From Candidatus Sulfopaludibacter sp. SbA4 (lineage in GTDB: Bacteria > Acidobacteriota > Terriglobia > Bryobacterales > Bryobacteraceae): a stretch of 34,459 nucleotides of DNA. The translations under genes were made by a program, and so were the position numbers. The notes under the pieces are model-generated. The model was not told the DNA's origin and ran no database searches. It was given only the letters and a program-made list of their open reading frames with translations. How positions within the stretch are numbered: the stretch's first letter is position 1; the number at the start of each line of letters is the position of its first letter. The stretch covers positions 2,887 through 37,345 of the forward strand of contig OMOG01000026.1 of NCBI GenBank assembly GCA_900290305.1. The letters are read 5' to 3'. Below, one piece after another: positions 25,896 to 34,152 of the stretch.

Positions 25896-27080
25896 ATGGT
25901 CGCTTCCCAACAGAGACCCGGTTCGGACTGGCCGCGCGCGATCCCGGCAGCCGCAACCATTCTACTATTCGCAGCCTCACTCGATGCGCAGCCGGCGATC
26001 CGGGTCTCGGACAAGCCGGAAACTCCATTCAAACTGGCGACGTTTGAGGCGGACGGAAAACTGCAAGTCGGCCTGGTGTTTGGTTCGCGCGTAGTCGACA
26101 TCGCGCGCGCCAATGCGTACCTGGTGCGGAAGGCACACGTGGCAGCGATGACGTTGCCCACCGAAATGCGGGCGCTGATCGAACAGTACGAGACCGCTTC
26201 CAGGCGGCTGTATCAAATCGCCAACTATCTCAAGGGCGAAGGCGGGACCGCCGGTTTGCCGTTCGCCTACGATTTCGATAAGGTCTCGGTCAAAGCCCCG
26301 ATCAAATATCCCTGGAACCTTCTCAACCTTGCCGCGAATTACAAGGCTCATGCCGAGGGGATGGGAGCAGCGCGAGGCGGCGACGGACCAGCCGCTCCCA
26401 GCGCGCGGGGTGGAGGGCGCGCGGGAGGAGGCTTCAATGCGGCCGCCGCGGCCGATATCGATCCGGACCGCGACGGGCCGATCGTCTTTGCCAAATCGCC
26501 ACGCTCCTGCATCATCGATCCAGGTGAAGCGTATCTCATTCCGCCCGGCCGTACACGCATCGATTGGGAGGGTGAGTTGGCCATCGTAATGGGCAAACCA
26601 GCCTACATGGTCGGTAAGGAGGATGCCCATCGCGCCGTGTTCGGCTACAGCATCCTGTATGACGTCAGCGATCGCGGCGGCGGGAAGCCTCGCCGGGTGG
26701 TCTCAATGTTTCCCGGCACTAACTGGTTCGATGGTAAGAGCATCGATCGGGGTGCTCCCTTCGGGCCGGTGATCGTGCCCAAAGAGTTCCTGCCGAACTT
26801 CAACAATCTGCACCTGGTGACCCGGATCAACGGAATCGTCAAGCAGGACGGGCGGACCAGTGAACTGATCTGGGATGAGGGTCACATGATTCAATACATC
26901 ACGTCGATCATGTCGCTCTATCCCGGGGACCTGATCTCGACCGGAACGCCGGCCGGGACCGGCGCCGAACGCAATGAGTTCCTCAAGCCCGGCGATGTGG
27001 TGGAGATCGAGATCGAAGGCATCGGAACGCTGCGTACACCGATGGATGTCGGCCGTGGCCCCGCTCCCACATCGAAGTAG
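25896..27080 (+). CDS. Exported fumarylacetoacetate hydrolase family protein
   Basis: 394 residues from ATG 25896 with AAGGAG nine nt upstream. An export-like hydrophobic segment covers about residues 14-31 (AIPAAATILLFAASLDA). The FAH fold is clear: LNLAANYKAHAEGMG, then VFAKSPRSCIIDPGEAY, the metal ligands E225 and E227 in DWEGELAIVMGK and D256 in YDVSDRGG, and the end DLISTGTPAGTG. FAH enzymes hydrolyse or decarboxylate acylpyruvates with Mg2+ and are normally cytoplasmic; an exported one is unusual. A Gly/Ala-rich insert (residues ~155-193) sits between the first two motifs, near the active-site lid. It ends convergent to an amidohydrolase gene. Confidence 0.85.
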   Translation: MVASQQRPGSDWPRAIPAAATILLFAASLDAQPAIRVSDKPETPFKLATFEADGKLQVGLVFGSRVVDIARANAYLVRKAHVAAMTLPTEMRALIEQYETASRRLYQIANYLKGEGGTAGLPFAYDFDKVSVKAPIKYPWNLLNLAANYKAHAEGMGAARGGDGPAAPSARGGGRAGGGFNAAAAADIDPDRDGPIVFAKSPRSCIIDPGEAYLIPPGRTRIDWEGELAIVMGKPAYMVGKEDAHRAVFGYSILYDVSDRGGGKPRRVVSMFPGTNWFDGKSIDRGAPFGPVIVPKEFLPNFNNLHLVTRINGIVKQDGRTSELIWDEGHMIQYITSIMSLYPGDLISTGTPAGTGAERNEFLKPGDVVEIEIEGIGTLRTPMDVGRGPAPTSK

Positions 27081-27090
27081 TCCAAGGTGG

Positions 27091-27143
27091 GACAGGCCAT
27101 CGTTTTTTGTGGCCTGTCACTGGCCGGGCTTTTTGCGGCCAGT
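27091..27143. terminator. Two adjacent hairpins between convergent genes
   Basis: Hairpin 1 has 9-bp arms GACAGGCCA/TGGCCTGTC (27091-27099 and 27110-27118) around TCGTTTTTTG, the same loop as at 699-708. Hairpin 2 has 7-bp arms ACTGGCC/GGCCAGT (27119-27125 and 27137-27143) around a T-run. They likely terminate both convergent transcripts and belong to the dispersed palindrome family. Confidence 0.6.
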
Positions 27144-27159
27144 TGGGGCTTACCTGACC

Positions 27160-28812
27160 TCAACGGGTGAACACCGTCTTGCCGCCCACTACCGTCATCA
27201 GCACCTTCATCTGCTCGATGCGTTTTGGATCGGCCTGCAGGATGTCTTCGTCCAGCACGACAAAGTCGGCGAGCTTTCCCGGTTCGATGGAGCCTTTGAT
27301 CTGCTCCTCGAAGGTGAGACGCGCGTTCCCCATTGTGGCGATGCGCAGAGCTTCTTGACGAGTAATCTTCTGGTCGGGTCCGAGCACGCCGCCGCTGATG
27401 GTTTCGCGGGTCACGAAGTGATACATCGTCCAGAGAGGCGGAAAGGGCACCACGGGAGCGTCCGTTCCAGCCGCGACCTCGACTCCATGGTCGAGATAAG
27501 CGCGCACCGGGGTGACCCGGGCCGCGCGCGCCTCTCCCCAGTAATGAACCAGGCTCGGGCCGGCGAGATAAAGATGATCCTGCACCGTGACGAAAACGCC
27601 GAGAGCATTGATGCGCGCGAAATGCTCTTCGCGCGGCAGAAACCCGTGCTCGATGGCCCATCGCCTGCCCTTGATCGGCTTCTCGCGGTTCGCGGCTTCG
27701 TATCCGGCCAGGACTTCATCGATCGCAGCATCACCCACAGCGTGCGTGCCAACGCGCCATCCCAGTCGATTCAGCTCCTTCACGATCTCGGTAAAGCGAT
27801 CGGGCGGCATCAATTCGAGCCCGCGAAATGTGCCGTCCTTTCCGTACGGCTCTTCGTAGGGCTCGCGCATCCGGCCGCCTTCAAACCCGCCATCCACGTA
27901 CATCTTCATGCCGGCGATCTTCAACCATTCATCGCCTTCATCCGGCCGCACGCCCGAACTCTCGATGAACGCGCGCACGTTCGCGGCATCGGGATTCGGA
28001 GGAGCGGAGAGCATCGCCGTCACGCGCATGGTGAGCAGGCCGCGGCTCTTCATTCCCTGAAACATGTGATATTGCTCGAGGCTGATTCCGGGCTGGCGTA
28101 TGCTGGTTAGCCCGGCGGCGTGGAGTTTGTGGAACTGCTGGGTCCATGATTCGATCTGCTGGTCGAGCGTCAATCGGGTCTGCGGCAACGAAACCAGCGT
28201 TCGCGCGCGATCGATCAGCTCGCCATTGGGTTCACCGTCGGGATCGCGGCTGATCTGGCCGCCTTCCGGCGAGACAGTTGTCTTTTCGATGTGCCATTTC
28301 GCGAGCGCCGCGGAGTTGAGAATGAACTCGTGGCCGCCGCGAACCAGCACCACGGGATTCGCCGGCGAAACCGGATCGAGATCGCGCCGCAGCGGGAGGC
28401 GCTGCTCCTTGAGCTGCGCTTCGTGCCAGTCGCTGTTCGATACGATCACGTCTCCGGGTTGGGAGCTCCGCACGCGCTCGCGAATCGCCGCGAGGATGCC
28501 GGCCAATGATCGCGCATTCGAGAGATCGACGCCAGGTCCGCCGCCGGCGCTGTGAAGGTGACTGTCCTCGAATCCGGGAACCACTGTTTTGCCGTGCAGA
28601 TCGATCACGCGCGTCGACGGGCCGGCAAGCTTCTGGATTTCGCCGCTCTTTCCGACAGCGGTGAAACGGCCCTGGCGGATCGCGATCGCTTCGGCGATCG
28701 AGAAACGCGGATCGACGGTGACGATCCTGCCGTTAAGGTAGACTGCGTCCGGAGTCTGTGCCGCCGCCACGGCGGCCAGGAACGCGAAGAGCGAGCGCAT
28801 CATTTTACGCAT
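27160..28812 (-). CDS. YtcJ-like amidohydrolase (Amidohydro_3), exported
   Basis: 550 residues from ATG 28812. A short signal peptide is seen (MMRSLFAFLAAVAAAQ). The metal-dependent hydrolase fold shows VVPGFEDSHLHSAGG with H85 and H87, the domain start DAVYLNGRIVTVDP, a Lys/His region in the barrel (GHEFILNSAALAKWHI), MYVDGG, GTHAVGDAAI, AIEHGF and the last metal Asp in AAGTDAPVVPF. Family members hydrolyse amides or N-substituted compounds; the substrate here is unknown. The gene is alone on this strand, with a divergent oxidoreductase pair upstream (143 nt apart). Confidence 0.88.
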   Translation of the reverse strand: MRKMMRSLFAFLAAVAAAQTPDAVYLNGRIVTVDPRFSIAEAIAIRQGRFTAVGKSGEIQKLAGPSTRVIDLHGKTVVPGFEDSHLHSAGGGPGVDLSNARSLAGILAAIRERVRSSQPGDVIVSNSDWHEAQLKEQRLPLRRDLDPVSPANPVVLVRGGHEFILNSAALAKWHIEKTTVSPEGGQISRDPDGEPNGELIDRARTLVSLPQTRLTLDQQIESWTQQFHKLHAAGLTSIRQPGISLEQYHMFQGMKSRGLLTMRVTAMLSAPPNPDAANVRAFIESSGVRPDEGDEWLKIAGMKMYVDGGFEGGRMREPYEEPYGKDGTFRGLELMPPDRFTEIVKELNRLGWRVGTHAVGDAAIDEVLAGYEAANREKPIKGRRWAIEHGFLPREEHFARINALGVFVTVQDHLYLAGPSLVHYWGEARAARVTPVRAYLDHGVEVAAGTDAPVVPFPPLWTMYHFVTRETISGGVLGPDQKITRQEALRIATMGNARLTFEEQIKGSIEPGKLADFVVLDEDILQADPKRIEQMKVLMTVVGGKTVFTR

Positions 28813-28955
28813 CTGAAGTTTGCCTTGCCGGCCATTATCGCCGGCCCTCCTAATTGTATCCGTGAGTGAGATTCGGTGTCCTCCTTTGCCGAAGCACCGG
28901 AAGGCTGGTTCGGGCCAGCAGCGCCATCTGGTTCGCGGTCGGATATACTCACCAC

Positions 28956-29621
28956 ATGCGCCGGAGGCACTTTCTCACACTCTCCTCGACCGCTGTCGGC
29001 GGTCTGCTGGTATTCACGCTGGAGCGCGAGCCCATGCGCGTCCACGCGCAGACGGACCGAAGAATTCGCGTACCGCTGCGATTCTTCGATGAGCGGGAAG
29101 CTCTGATCGTCGCAGCGGCCGCAGCCCGGATTTTCCCCAGCGACTCGATCGGCCCAGGCGCATGGGAAGCAGGTGTCATCGTCTACATCGACAGGCAATT
29201 GGCCAGCCCCTTCGGACGCGACAAGAACCGGTTTACGCAGCCGCCGTTCGAAGAGGGTGTACCCGAGCAGGGGTATCAGGGAAAAGCCACGCCGCGCGAA
29301 ATTTACGGCGACGGACTCGCCTTGCTGGGGCGTGACTTCGACCGGCTGACACCAGACCAGCAGGACGCGAAGCTGCGCACGATCGAGACGACGTATTTCT
29401 TCCGGCTCTTACGGCAAAACACGATCGAAGGCATGTTTTGCGATCCGATGCACGGCGGCAACGTGGATCTGATCGGCTGGCAGATCATCGGCTATCCGGG
29501 CCCATACATGAGCTGGGCCGATCACATCGACCAGCATTACGGCACGCCCTTCCGTCCCAAACCGCGGAGTCTCAGCGACGTTCTGGGGCGCAAGGTGAAG
29601 CCCTGGGAGGACGAGGCATGA
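28956..29621 (+). CDS. Gluconate 2-dehydrogenase subunit 3 family protein
   Basis: 221 residues from ATG 28956. A twin-arginine-like signal is present (MRRRHFLTLSSTAVGGLLVF), fitting export of a folded complex by Tat. The body is that of the small subunit of membrane-bound FAD dehydrogenases: REALIVAAAAARIFPSDSIGPGAWEAGVIVYID, then a middle part and MFCDPMHGGNVDLIGWQIIGYPGP, the most conserved segment. The subunit helps export and stability of the large subunit. Its stop overlaps the start of the GMC gene as ATGA (29618-29621). No cytochrome subunit gene follows. Confidence 0.9.
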   Translation: MRRRHFLTLSSTAVGGLLVFTLEREPMRVHAQTDRRIRVPLRFFDEREALIVAAAAARIFPSDSIGPGAWEAGVIVYIDRQLASPFGRDKNRFTQPPFEEGVPEQGYQGKATPREIYGDGLALLGRDFDRLTPDQQDAKLRTIETTYFFRLLRQNTIEGMFCDPMHGGNVDLIGWQIIGYPGPYMSWADHIDQHYGTPFRPKPRSLSDVLGRKVKPWEDEA

Positions 29622-31342
29622 AAACCCTCCCGCGGGCAGACGTTGCGATCGTCGGCGGTGGCTGGGCCGGGCTGTTGATGGCCAAGGAACTGGGCGCCCG
29701 CACCGGCCTTTCCGTGGTGGTGCTGGAACGCGGGAAACCGCGCAGCGCCAACGACTATACGGACGGGATGGATGAACTGGATTACGCGATCCGTTTGCGC
29801 ATGATGCAGGATGTGTCCAAGGAGACCCTGACGTTCCGCCATACCTCGAAGGACCGGGCGCTTCCCATTCGCCAGTTCGCTTCCTTTCTTCCAGGGACCG
29901 GGGTGGGGGGCTCCGGCGAACATTGGACCGGAATCGTTCCGCGCTTCCTGCCGGACGCGTTCGAGGTCCACACGCGAACGGTCGAGCGTTATGGCGCCAA
30001 ACGTCTGCCTGAGAACCATTCGATTCAGGACTGGGGCATCACGTATGCGGAGTTGGAACCGTTCTACACACGGGCCGAGCGCCTGCTGGGGGTTTCCGGA
30101 AAAATGGGATTGGATCCGTTTGAAGGGCCGCGCTCGGCCGAGTATCCGACACCGCCGGTCAAGATGGGGTACTTTCCTTCCCTGTTTGTCACCGCGGCGC
30201 GATCGCTTGGCTACCACCCGGCTCCCACGGCGTCTGCCAACCTCAGCACCCCTTATCGCAATCCCGACGGGATCATACGGCCAGCGTGCCAATACTGCGG
30301 CTACTGCGAGCGCTTCGGCTGCATGGTCGGCGCGAAGGCGCAGCCGACCAACACTCTGCTGCCGGTGATCGCGCGCCAGAAAAACGTCACCATCCGGACG
30401 GGAGCCAACGTCCGGCGCGTGCTGCACAAAGACGGGAAGGCCACCGGCGTGCAGTATCGCGATGCTTCCGGCGAGGAGTTCGTTCAGCCCGCCGGCGTGG
30501 TGATGCTGGCCTCGTGGACCTTGAACAATACGCGTCTCCTGCTGCTTTCGAAGATCGGGGAGCCCTACGACCCCGCGACGGGCAAAGGTCACGTGGGGCG
30601 CAACCTCACACATCAATCGCAGTCACGCGCGGTGACGCTCTTTTTCGACCGGCCGCTGAACCGCTTCATGGGAGCGGGCGCGAACGGCGCGAACATCCGC
30701 GACCTGGATGGAGACTGCTTCGATCACGGACCGCTCGACTTCGTCCGCGGCGCCTTCATCGTGGCTCATGCTCTCGGTTTCCGTCCGATCGCGAATTTCG
30801 GAGTCGTGCCGCCATCGGTCAAAACCAACTGGGGGGCGGAGTGGAAGAAGGCTGCGATCGAAGCCTTCGATTGCACGGCAAACATGGGCATCTCCGGCGA
30901 GCACCTGGCTTACCGCACGAACTACCTGGATCTCGACCCCACTTACCGCGACGCAAATGGCGATCCCTTGCTGCGCATGACCATGGACTGGAATGACAAC
31001 GAGCGCAACATGATCCGTTACGTCTCGGCGAAGATGGCGGAAGTTGGCCGTGCCATGGGAGCGCGCGAAGTGCTGACGCCGCCGCTCGCGCGCCGATATG
31101 ATGTGGTCACCTACAAGAGCACGCATCTGCAGGGCGGAACCATCATGGGCACGAGTCCCGCAAACTCGGTGCTGAACACGTGGCTGCAGCACTGGCAAAT
31201 GTCGAATCTGTTCGTTCTAGGCGGTTCCTCGTTTCCGCAGAATCCCTCGGGCAATCCGACCCTGACGATTCTGGCGCAGACGCTGCGCACGGCCGACGCG
31301 ATCGTCAACCGATACGCGAAGCGGCCTGGACCTCTGGCTTGA
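29618..31342 (+). CDS. GMC family FAD oxidoreductase (large dehydrogenase subunit)
   Basis: 574 residues. FAD site near the N-terminus (DVAIVGGGWAGLLMAKEL, then VVVLERG), a GMC segment PGTGVGGSGEHWTG, and the C-terminal signature (HLQGGTIMGTSP ... NLFVLGGSSFPQNPSGNPT). A cysteine group C224-X2-C227-X2-C230-X4-C235 (CQYCGYCERFGC) lies where FAD-glucose dehydrogenase large subunits carry their Fe-S ligands; whether it binds a cluster is inference. There is no own signal peptide, so it would be exported with the Tat-bearing small subunit. It would oxidise a sugar, polyol or alcohol and pass electrons to a quinone or cytochrome not encoded here. Confidence 0.9.
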   Translation: MKTLPRADVAIVGGGWAGLLMAKELGARTGLSVVVLERGKPRSANDYTDGMDELDYAIRLRMMQDVSKETLTFRHTSKDRALPIRQFASFLPGTGVGGSGEHWTGIVPRFLPDAFEVHTRTVERYGAKRLPENHSIQDWGITYAELEPFYTRAERLLGVSGKMGLDPFEGPRSAEYPTPPVKMGYFPSLFVTAARSLGYHPAPTASANLSTPYRNPDGIIRPACQYCGYCERFGCMVGAKAQPTNTLLPVIARQKNVTIRTGANVRRVLHKDGKATGVQYRDASGEEFVQPAGVVMLASWTLNNTRLLLLSKIGEPYDPATGKGHVGRNLTHQSQSRAVTLFFDRPLNRFMGAGANGANIRDLDGDCFDHGPLDFVRGAFIVAHALGFRPIANFGVVPPSVKTNWGAEWKKAAIEAFDCTANMGISGEHLAYRTNYLDLDPTYRDANGDPLLRMTMDWNDNERNMIRYVSAKMAEVGRAMGAREVLTPPLARRYDVVTYKSTHLQGGTIMGTSPANSVLNTWLQHWQMSNLFVLGGSSFPQNPSGNPTLTILAQTLRTADAIVNRYAKRPGPLA

Positions 31343-31391
31343 CGGTGAAGTCCGCATCACGGCATCGACGGTAAAATCGGACTGATCCTCC

Positions 31392-31456
31392 AGCGGGACT
31401 TTCGCAAAACCAGGGTTGTTTTCTTCGTAGTGTAGGCTTAAACATTGAGTCAGATG
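31392..31456 (+). repeat. 65-bp direct repeat, copy B
   Basis: Starts AGCGGGACTTTCGC, ends GAGTCAGATG. It lies 50 nt after the GMC stop. See copy A (19689-19753): same orientation, six transitions, 11.7 kb apart. Confidence 0.85.
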
Positions 31457-31560
31457 CGATGCGAGTGCTAGATGAAAGAATGTAGACCGCAAACACGCGT
31501 TGGGCTTTCGACTGCATGATTCCAGGGCTTGGAAGAGAATTGGCCGCCGATCAACGCCGA

Positions 31561-31906
31561 TCAACGCCGATAAGAATCCTGCGCTATCCGCGTTCGGCTA
31601 TAGCGGCGTTCTCCGCCCGGCTCGTTGCCGTAATACTCGATCAATTTGGCGTAATCTACGTCTTCGCCAAACGCCTTTACGACGGCATCCATGTAAGCAG
31701 CGAGACCGTTAGACGCGACCTGGTACGGTCCGGCATCGATTGCCGCCCAAGTCCAAATGTCGCCAGCTATGCGCTCTGCCGCGATCTCTGCCGTTACCTG
31801 CTTTTGCTTGCAGCAGCAGAACGCTCAAATCTCATCGACCTGGATGCGCTTGCAGGACAGGTTGCGTAGCGTGGTATCCTGAAATTCAGAACAGGCCGGC
31901 ATGAGA
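31561..31906 (-). pseudogene. IS1-like transposase remnant
   Basis: The minus strand reads RNLSCKRIQVDEI, then TGA (31825-31827) where Trp is expected, then AFCCCKQKQV and GDIWTWAAIDA, and after an apparent internal loss NGLAAYMDAVVKAFGEDVDY and GNEPGGERRYS, to TGA at 31561-31563. DEIW, KQK and the DIWTW/AID motif order are what I know from IS1-family DDE transposases. The segment holding the second catalytic part is missing (AGPYQ joins directly to SNGLAAY), and the N-terminal zinc-finger part is absent. It is inactive. No inverted ends were found. A short direct array CGCCGATCAACGCCGATCAA lies at its left end (31550-31572). Confidence 0.7.
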
Positions 31907-31942
31907 ACACTCTCGGCATTTCTTGGGAGGAAGTCGAAGCAC

Positions 31943-32686
31943 ATGGATGAAGCGCTCGCATTACCGCAGGGGCTAGGGGCAATCGGCGTACGCGAGCCAA
32001 TCCCATTTGTCGGATTGCCATCAAAGGAATCGGCAAAACAGCTTTCCGGATCGACCGAAGACCTAGTCAAAACGATAGTTACTATCGTTGATCAACTGCT
32101 AGTATCCGCCATCGACAAGCGAACTGCCGCGGAGTTTCTCGCTTTTTGGCACGAGGTATTTCCTAACTATGCGCGAGTGATGTTTGCAATGGGAACGCTT
32201 GCCAAGGCATTGATTCCTCCACTTGTCTTGGAACGGGTAACATCCGAATCGCTTTGTGAGATGGAAGTGGAGTTTAGCGACAACGCCCTGGCTGCTTTCG
32301 GCCCAGCAATTCGCGATCAAGGGTTGTTTACGGTCTGGACCCTTAGAAAGATCAATGACCTTTCGCGGCAACTTTCCAATGCGGTTTCAGAAAACGAGAA
32401 AGACGGCGAGTTTGCCTGGGAATTCATCTATCATGGCTTGCGAACGCGCTTTCATCTGGATTGCCTACTCACATCCATGCGGCGCAGGCACCCGATCTAT
32501 CCCGAAGTGCTAGATCAGGTATCTGACGGGCTAAGATCAGCAGTGGACGCATACGCGTGGATAAGGCAGTGTGTCGATCTAAGAATCCAACCGCAAGATC
32601 CCAAGTTGTCTTTCATCGACTTGGATGCAGAAGACCGGGAGTTTGTAGATGCCTCCGCTCGTGACATGGCCAATGAGTCTGCTTAG
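31943..32686 (+). CDS. Unknown 247-residue protein directly upstream of MazF
   Basis: I do not recognise this protein. The start at ATG 31943 is preferred because GGGAGGAAG lies about ten nt before it; an in-frame ATG at 31901 would add 14 residues that overlap the transposase remnant. It is mostly helical-looking and mixed-charge, without signal peptide or membrane segment (for example STEDLVKTIVTIVDQLLV, VWTLRKINDLSRQLSNAV, DQVSDGLRSAVDAYAWI). The stop TAG is followed with no gap by the ATG of a MazF-type toxin, so the two are translationally linked. It may be an atypical antitoxin or a regulator; that is inference. The DNA here is less GC-rich than the neighbours, suggesting transfer. Confidence 0.75.
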   Translation: MDEALALPQGLGAIGVREPIPFVGLPSKESAKQLSGSTEDLVKTIVTIVDQLLVSAIDKRTAAEFLAFWHEVFPNYARVMFAMGTLAKALIPPLVLERVTSESLCEMEVEFSDNALAAFGPAIRDQGLFTVWTLRKINDLSRQLSNAVSENEKDGEFAWEFIYHGLRTRFHLDCLLTSMRRRHPIYPEVLDQVSDGLRSAVDAYAWIRQCVDLRIQPQDPKLSFIDLDAEDREFVDASARDMANESA

Positions 32687-33067
32687 ATGCCACCAATCGA
32701 GCAAGGTGAGATTTATTGGATAACTCTCACCGGGTCCGGCTCTGTGCAGACCGGGCGCCGCCCTTGCATCGTAATGTCCCGGCTATCTGTCAATAATGCG
32801 GGAAACACTGTTGTCGTCGTACCCCTGACTACCCGCTCTACCTCCACCGTTAACCCGTACTATCGCATTCAGCTTCCATCAGTGGAAATTATTAAAGATC
32901 CAAACTGTACGAGCACGACGTATGACAGCGTTGCGAAATGCGACCACCTTAGGGTGATTGATAAATCTTTGCTGGAAAGCAAAATCGGGAAATTAACGCA
33001 GACGGCCATCCTCGCGGTTGAGCTAAGGAATTGCGTTCGTGTTCGATATCCGCTGATTCAAAACTGA
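32687..33067 (+). CDS. MazF/PemK-type endoribonuclease toxin
   Basis: 126 residues. The N-terminus EQGEIYWITLTGSG is followed by QTGRRPCIVMS, the usual MazF core strand (G-x-RP-x-x-V-x-S), then NTVVVVPLTTR, the S/T-rich strand and ending KCDHLRVIDKSLLESKIGKL, all in family order. MazF proteins cut mRNA or other RNA at short motifs. No ordinary small antitoxin lies beside it; the only candidate is the 247-residue protein ending one base before its start. Confidence 0.9.
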   Translation: MPPIEQGEIYWITLTGSGSVQTGRRPCIVMSRLSVNNAGNTVVVVPLTTRSTSTVNPYYRIQLPSVEIIKDPNCTSTTYDSVAKCDHLRVIDKSLLESKIGKLTQTAILAVELRNCVRVRYPLIQN

Positions 33068-33216
33068 GCCACTACCGTGCAATCCGTTGGCATAGGAGCA
33101 AGGCTTGTGCGGAGGCGGTATCCGCTGGCGCGACACCGAGGCGAGTTCTTAGATGGCCGTGTGGGGCACCTGCTGGATGATGCGATCGCCGCTCGCCACC
33201 ACCAGGATGTCTAGCA

Positions 33217-34152
33217 CTATTTTGCCGCTCTGCCGCGATTCACGCATAACGCGACCAGATCGGAGACATTCGCTTCGCCTACGCACATGACCGTGTCTGC
33301 GCCACCCCAATAGATCTTCACCGTTCCATCGGACTCCGCAACGGCGCCACAGGTGAACACGACGTTGTGAACATATCCGGTGATCTCCCATGGGTCTTCC
33401 GGCTGCAAGATCCACGAGTCGCCCACGCCGATGATCTTCGCCGGGTTCAGCAGGTCATGAAGGGCGACCCCCAGGCGGTAGACCGAGCCGTCCATAGTCT
33501 TGAAAACACCGTGGTAGATGGAAAGCCAGCCCTGGTCCGTCTTGATCGGCGGCGCGCCCGGACCGATTTTCATTTCGTCCCAATGATATGGTTCGGGCCG
33601 CATGATGAGCTGGGACTCGCCCCAGAAACGCAGATCCGGAGAGTAGGAAATCCAGATGGACCACGGGGAGATTTCCGAGTGAGGACGGTCCAGCCGGGCA
33701 TAGAGGCCGCCGAACTTCTCGGGGAAGACGACTACATTCCTGTAGTCCGCCTCGGTGATCAGGGAGAACCTCTCGACCTGCTGGAAGTCCTTGGTTTTTG
33801 CGAGGGCGATGCGCACGCCATTTCGCGAGTAAGCGCTGTAGGTGATGAGGTACTCCCCTTCCATGCGGGTCACGCGGGGATCTTCGACGCCGAATTCTTC
33901 ATAGGCCGCAAACGGACCGTCGCGCGCAGGGGTCAGAAAGGGCTCGGGGCCGGCGGTGAAGTGGAATCCGTCGGGACTGCGCGCCAAACCGATGATGGAC
34001 CGTCCCGTGCGGAGATGGGAGCGGAACAGCATGATGTATTCGTCCCCGTGCTTCACCACCGCCGCGTTGTGGACTGTCTCTACCGGGTAAGGGATATCGG
34101 CCTTGGTGAGGATCGGATTGTGAGCGTAGCGTCTGACAATGTCCGGCTTCAT
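33217..34152 (-). CDS. GH130-like mannoside phosphorylase family protein
   Basis: 311 residues from ATG 34152, overlapping the glycosyltransferase stop as ATGA (34149-34152). Five-bladed propeller features of GH130 are seen: RYAHNPILTKADIPYP at the start, VHNAAVVKHGDEYIMLFR, the catalytic-Asp segment EFGVEDPRVTRM, WDEMKIGPGAPPI, GWLSIYHGV and VVFTCGAVAESDGTVKIYWGGADTV at the end. Known GH130 enzymes phosphorolyse or hydrolyse beta-mannosides; the exact substrate cannot be read from the sequence. Coupling to a GT4 gene suggests a role in making or recycling a glycan or storage sugar. Confidence 0.88.
   Translation of the reverse strand: MKPDIVRRYAHNPILTKADIPYPVETVHNAAVVKHGDEYIMLFRSHLRTGRSIIGLARSPDGFHFTAGPEPFLTPARDGPFAAYEEFGVEDPRVTRMEGEYLITYSAYSRNGVRIALAKTKDFQQVERFSLITEADYRNVVVFPEKFGGLYARLDRPHSEISPWSIWISYSPDLRFWGESQLIMRPEPYHWDEMKIGPGAPPIKTDQGWLSIYHGVFKTMDGSVYRLGVALHDLLNPAKIIGVGDSWILQPEDPWEITGYVHNVVFTCGAVAESDGTVKIYWGGADTVMCVGEANVSDLVALCVNRGRAAK

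Noticed and set aside
31516-31869. Plus-strand frame of 117 codons
   Set aside because: The minus strand carries recognisable IS1-like transposase motifs in the same place, so this frame is a shadow.
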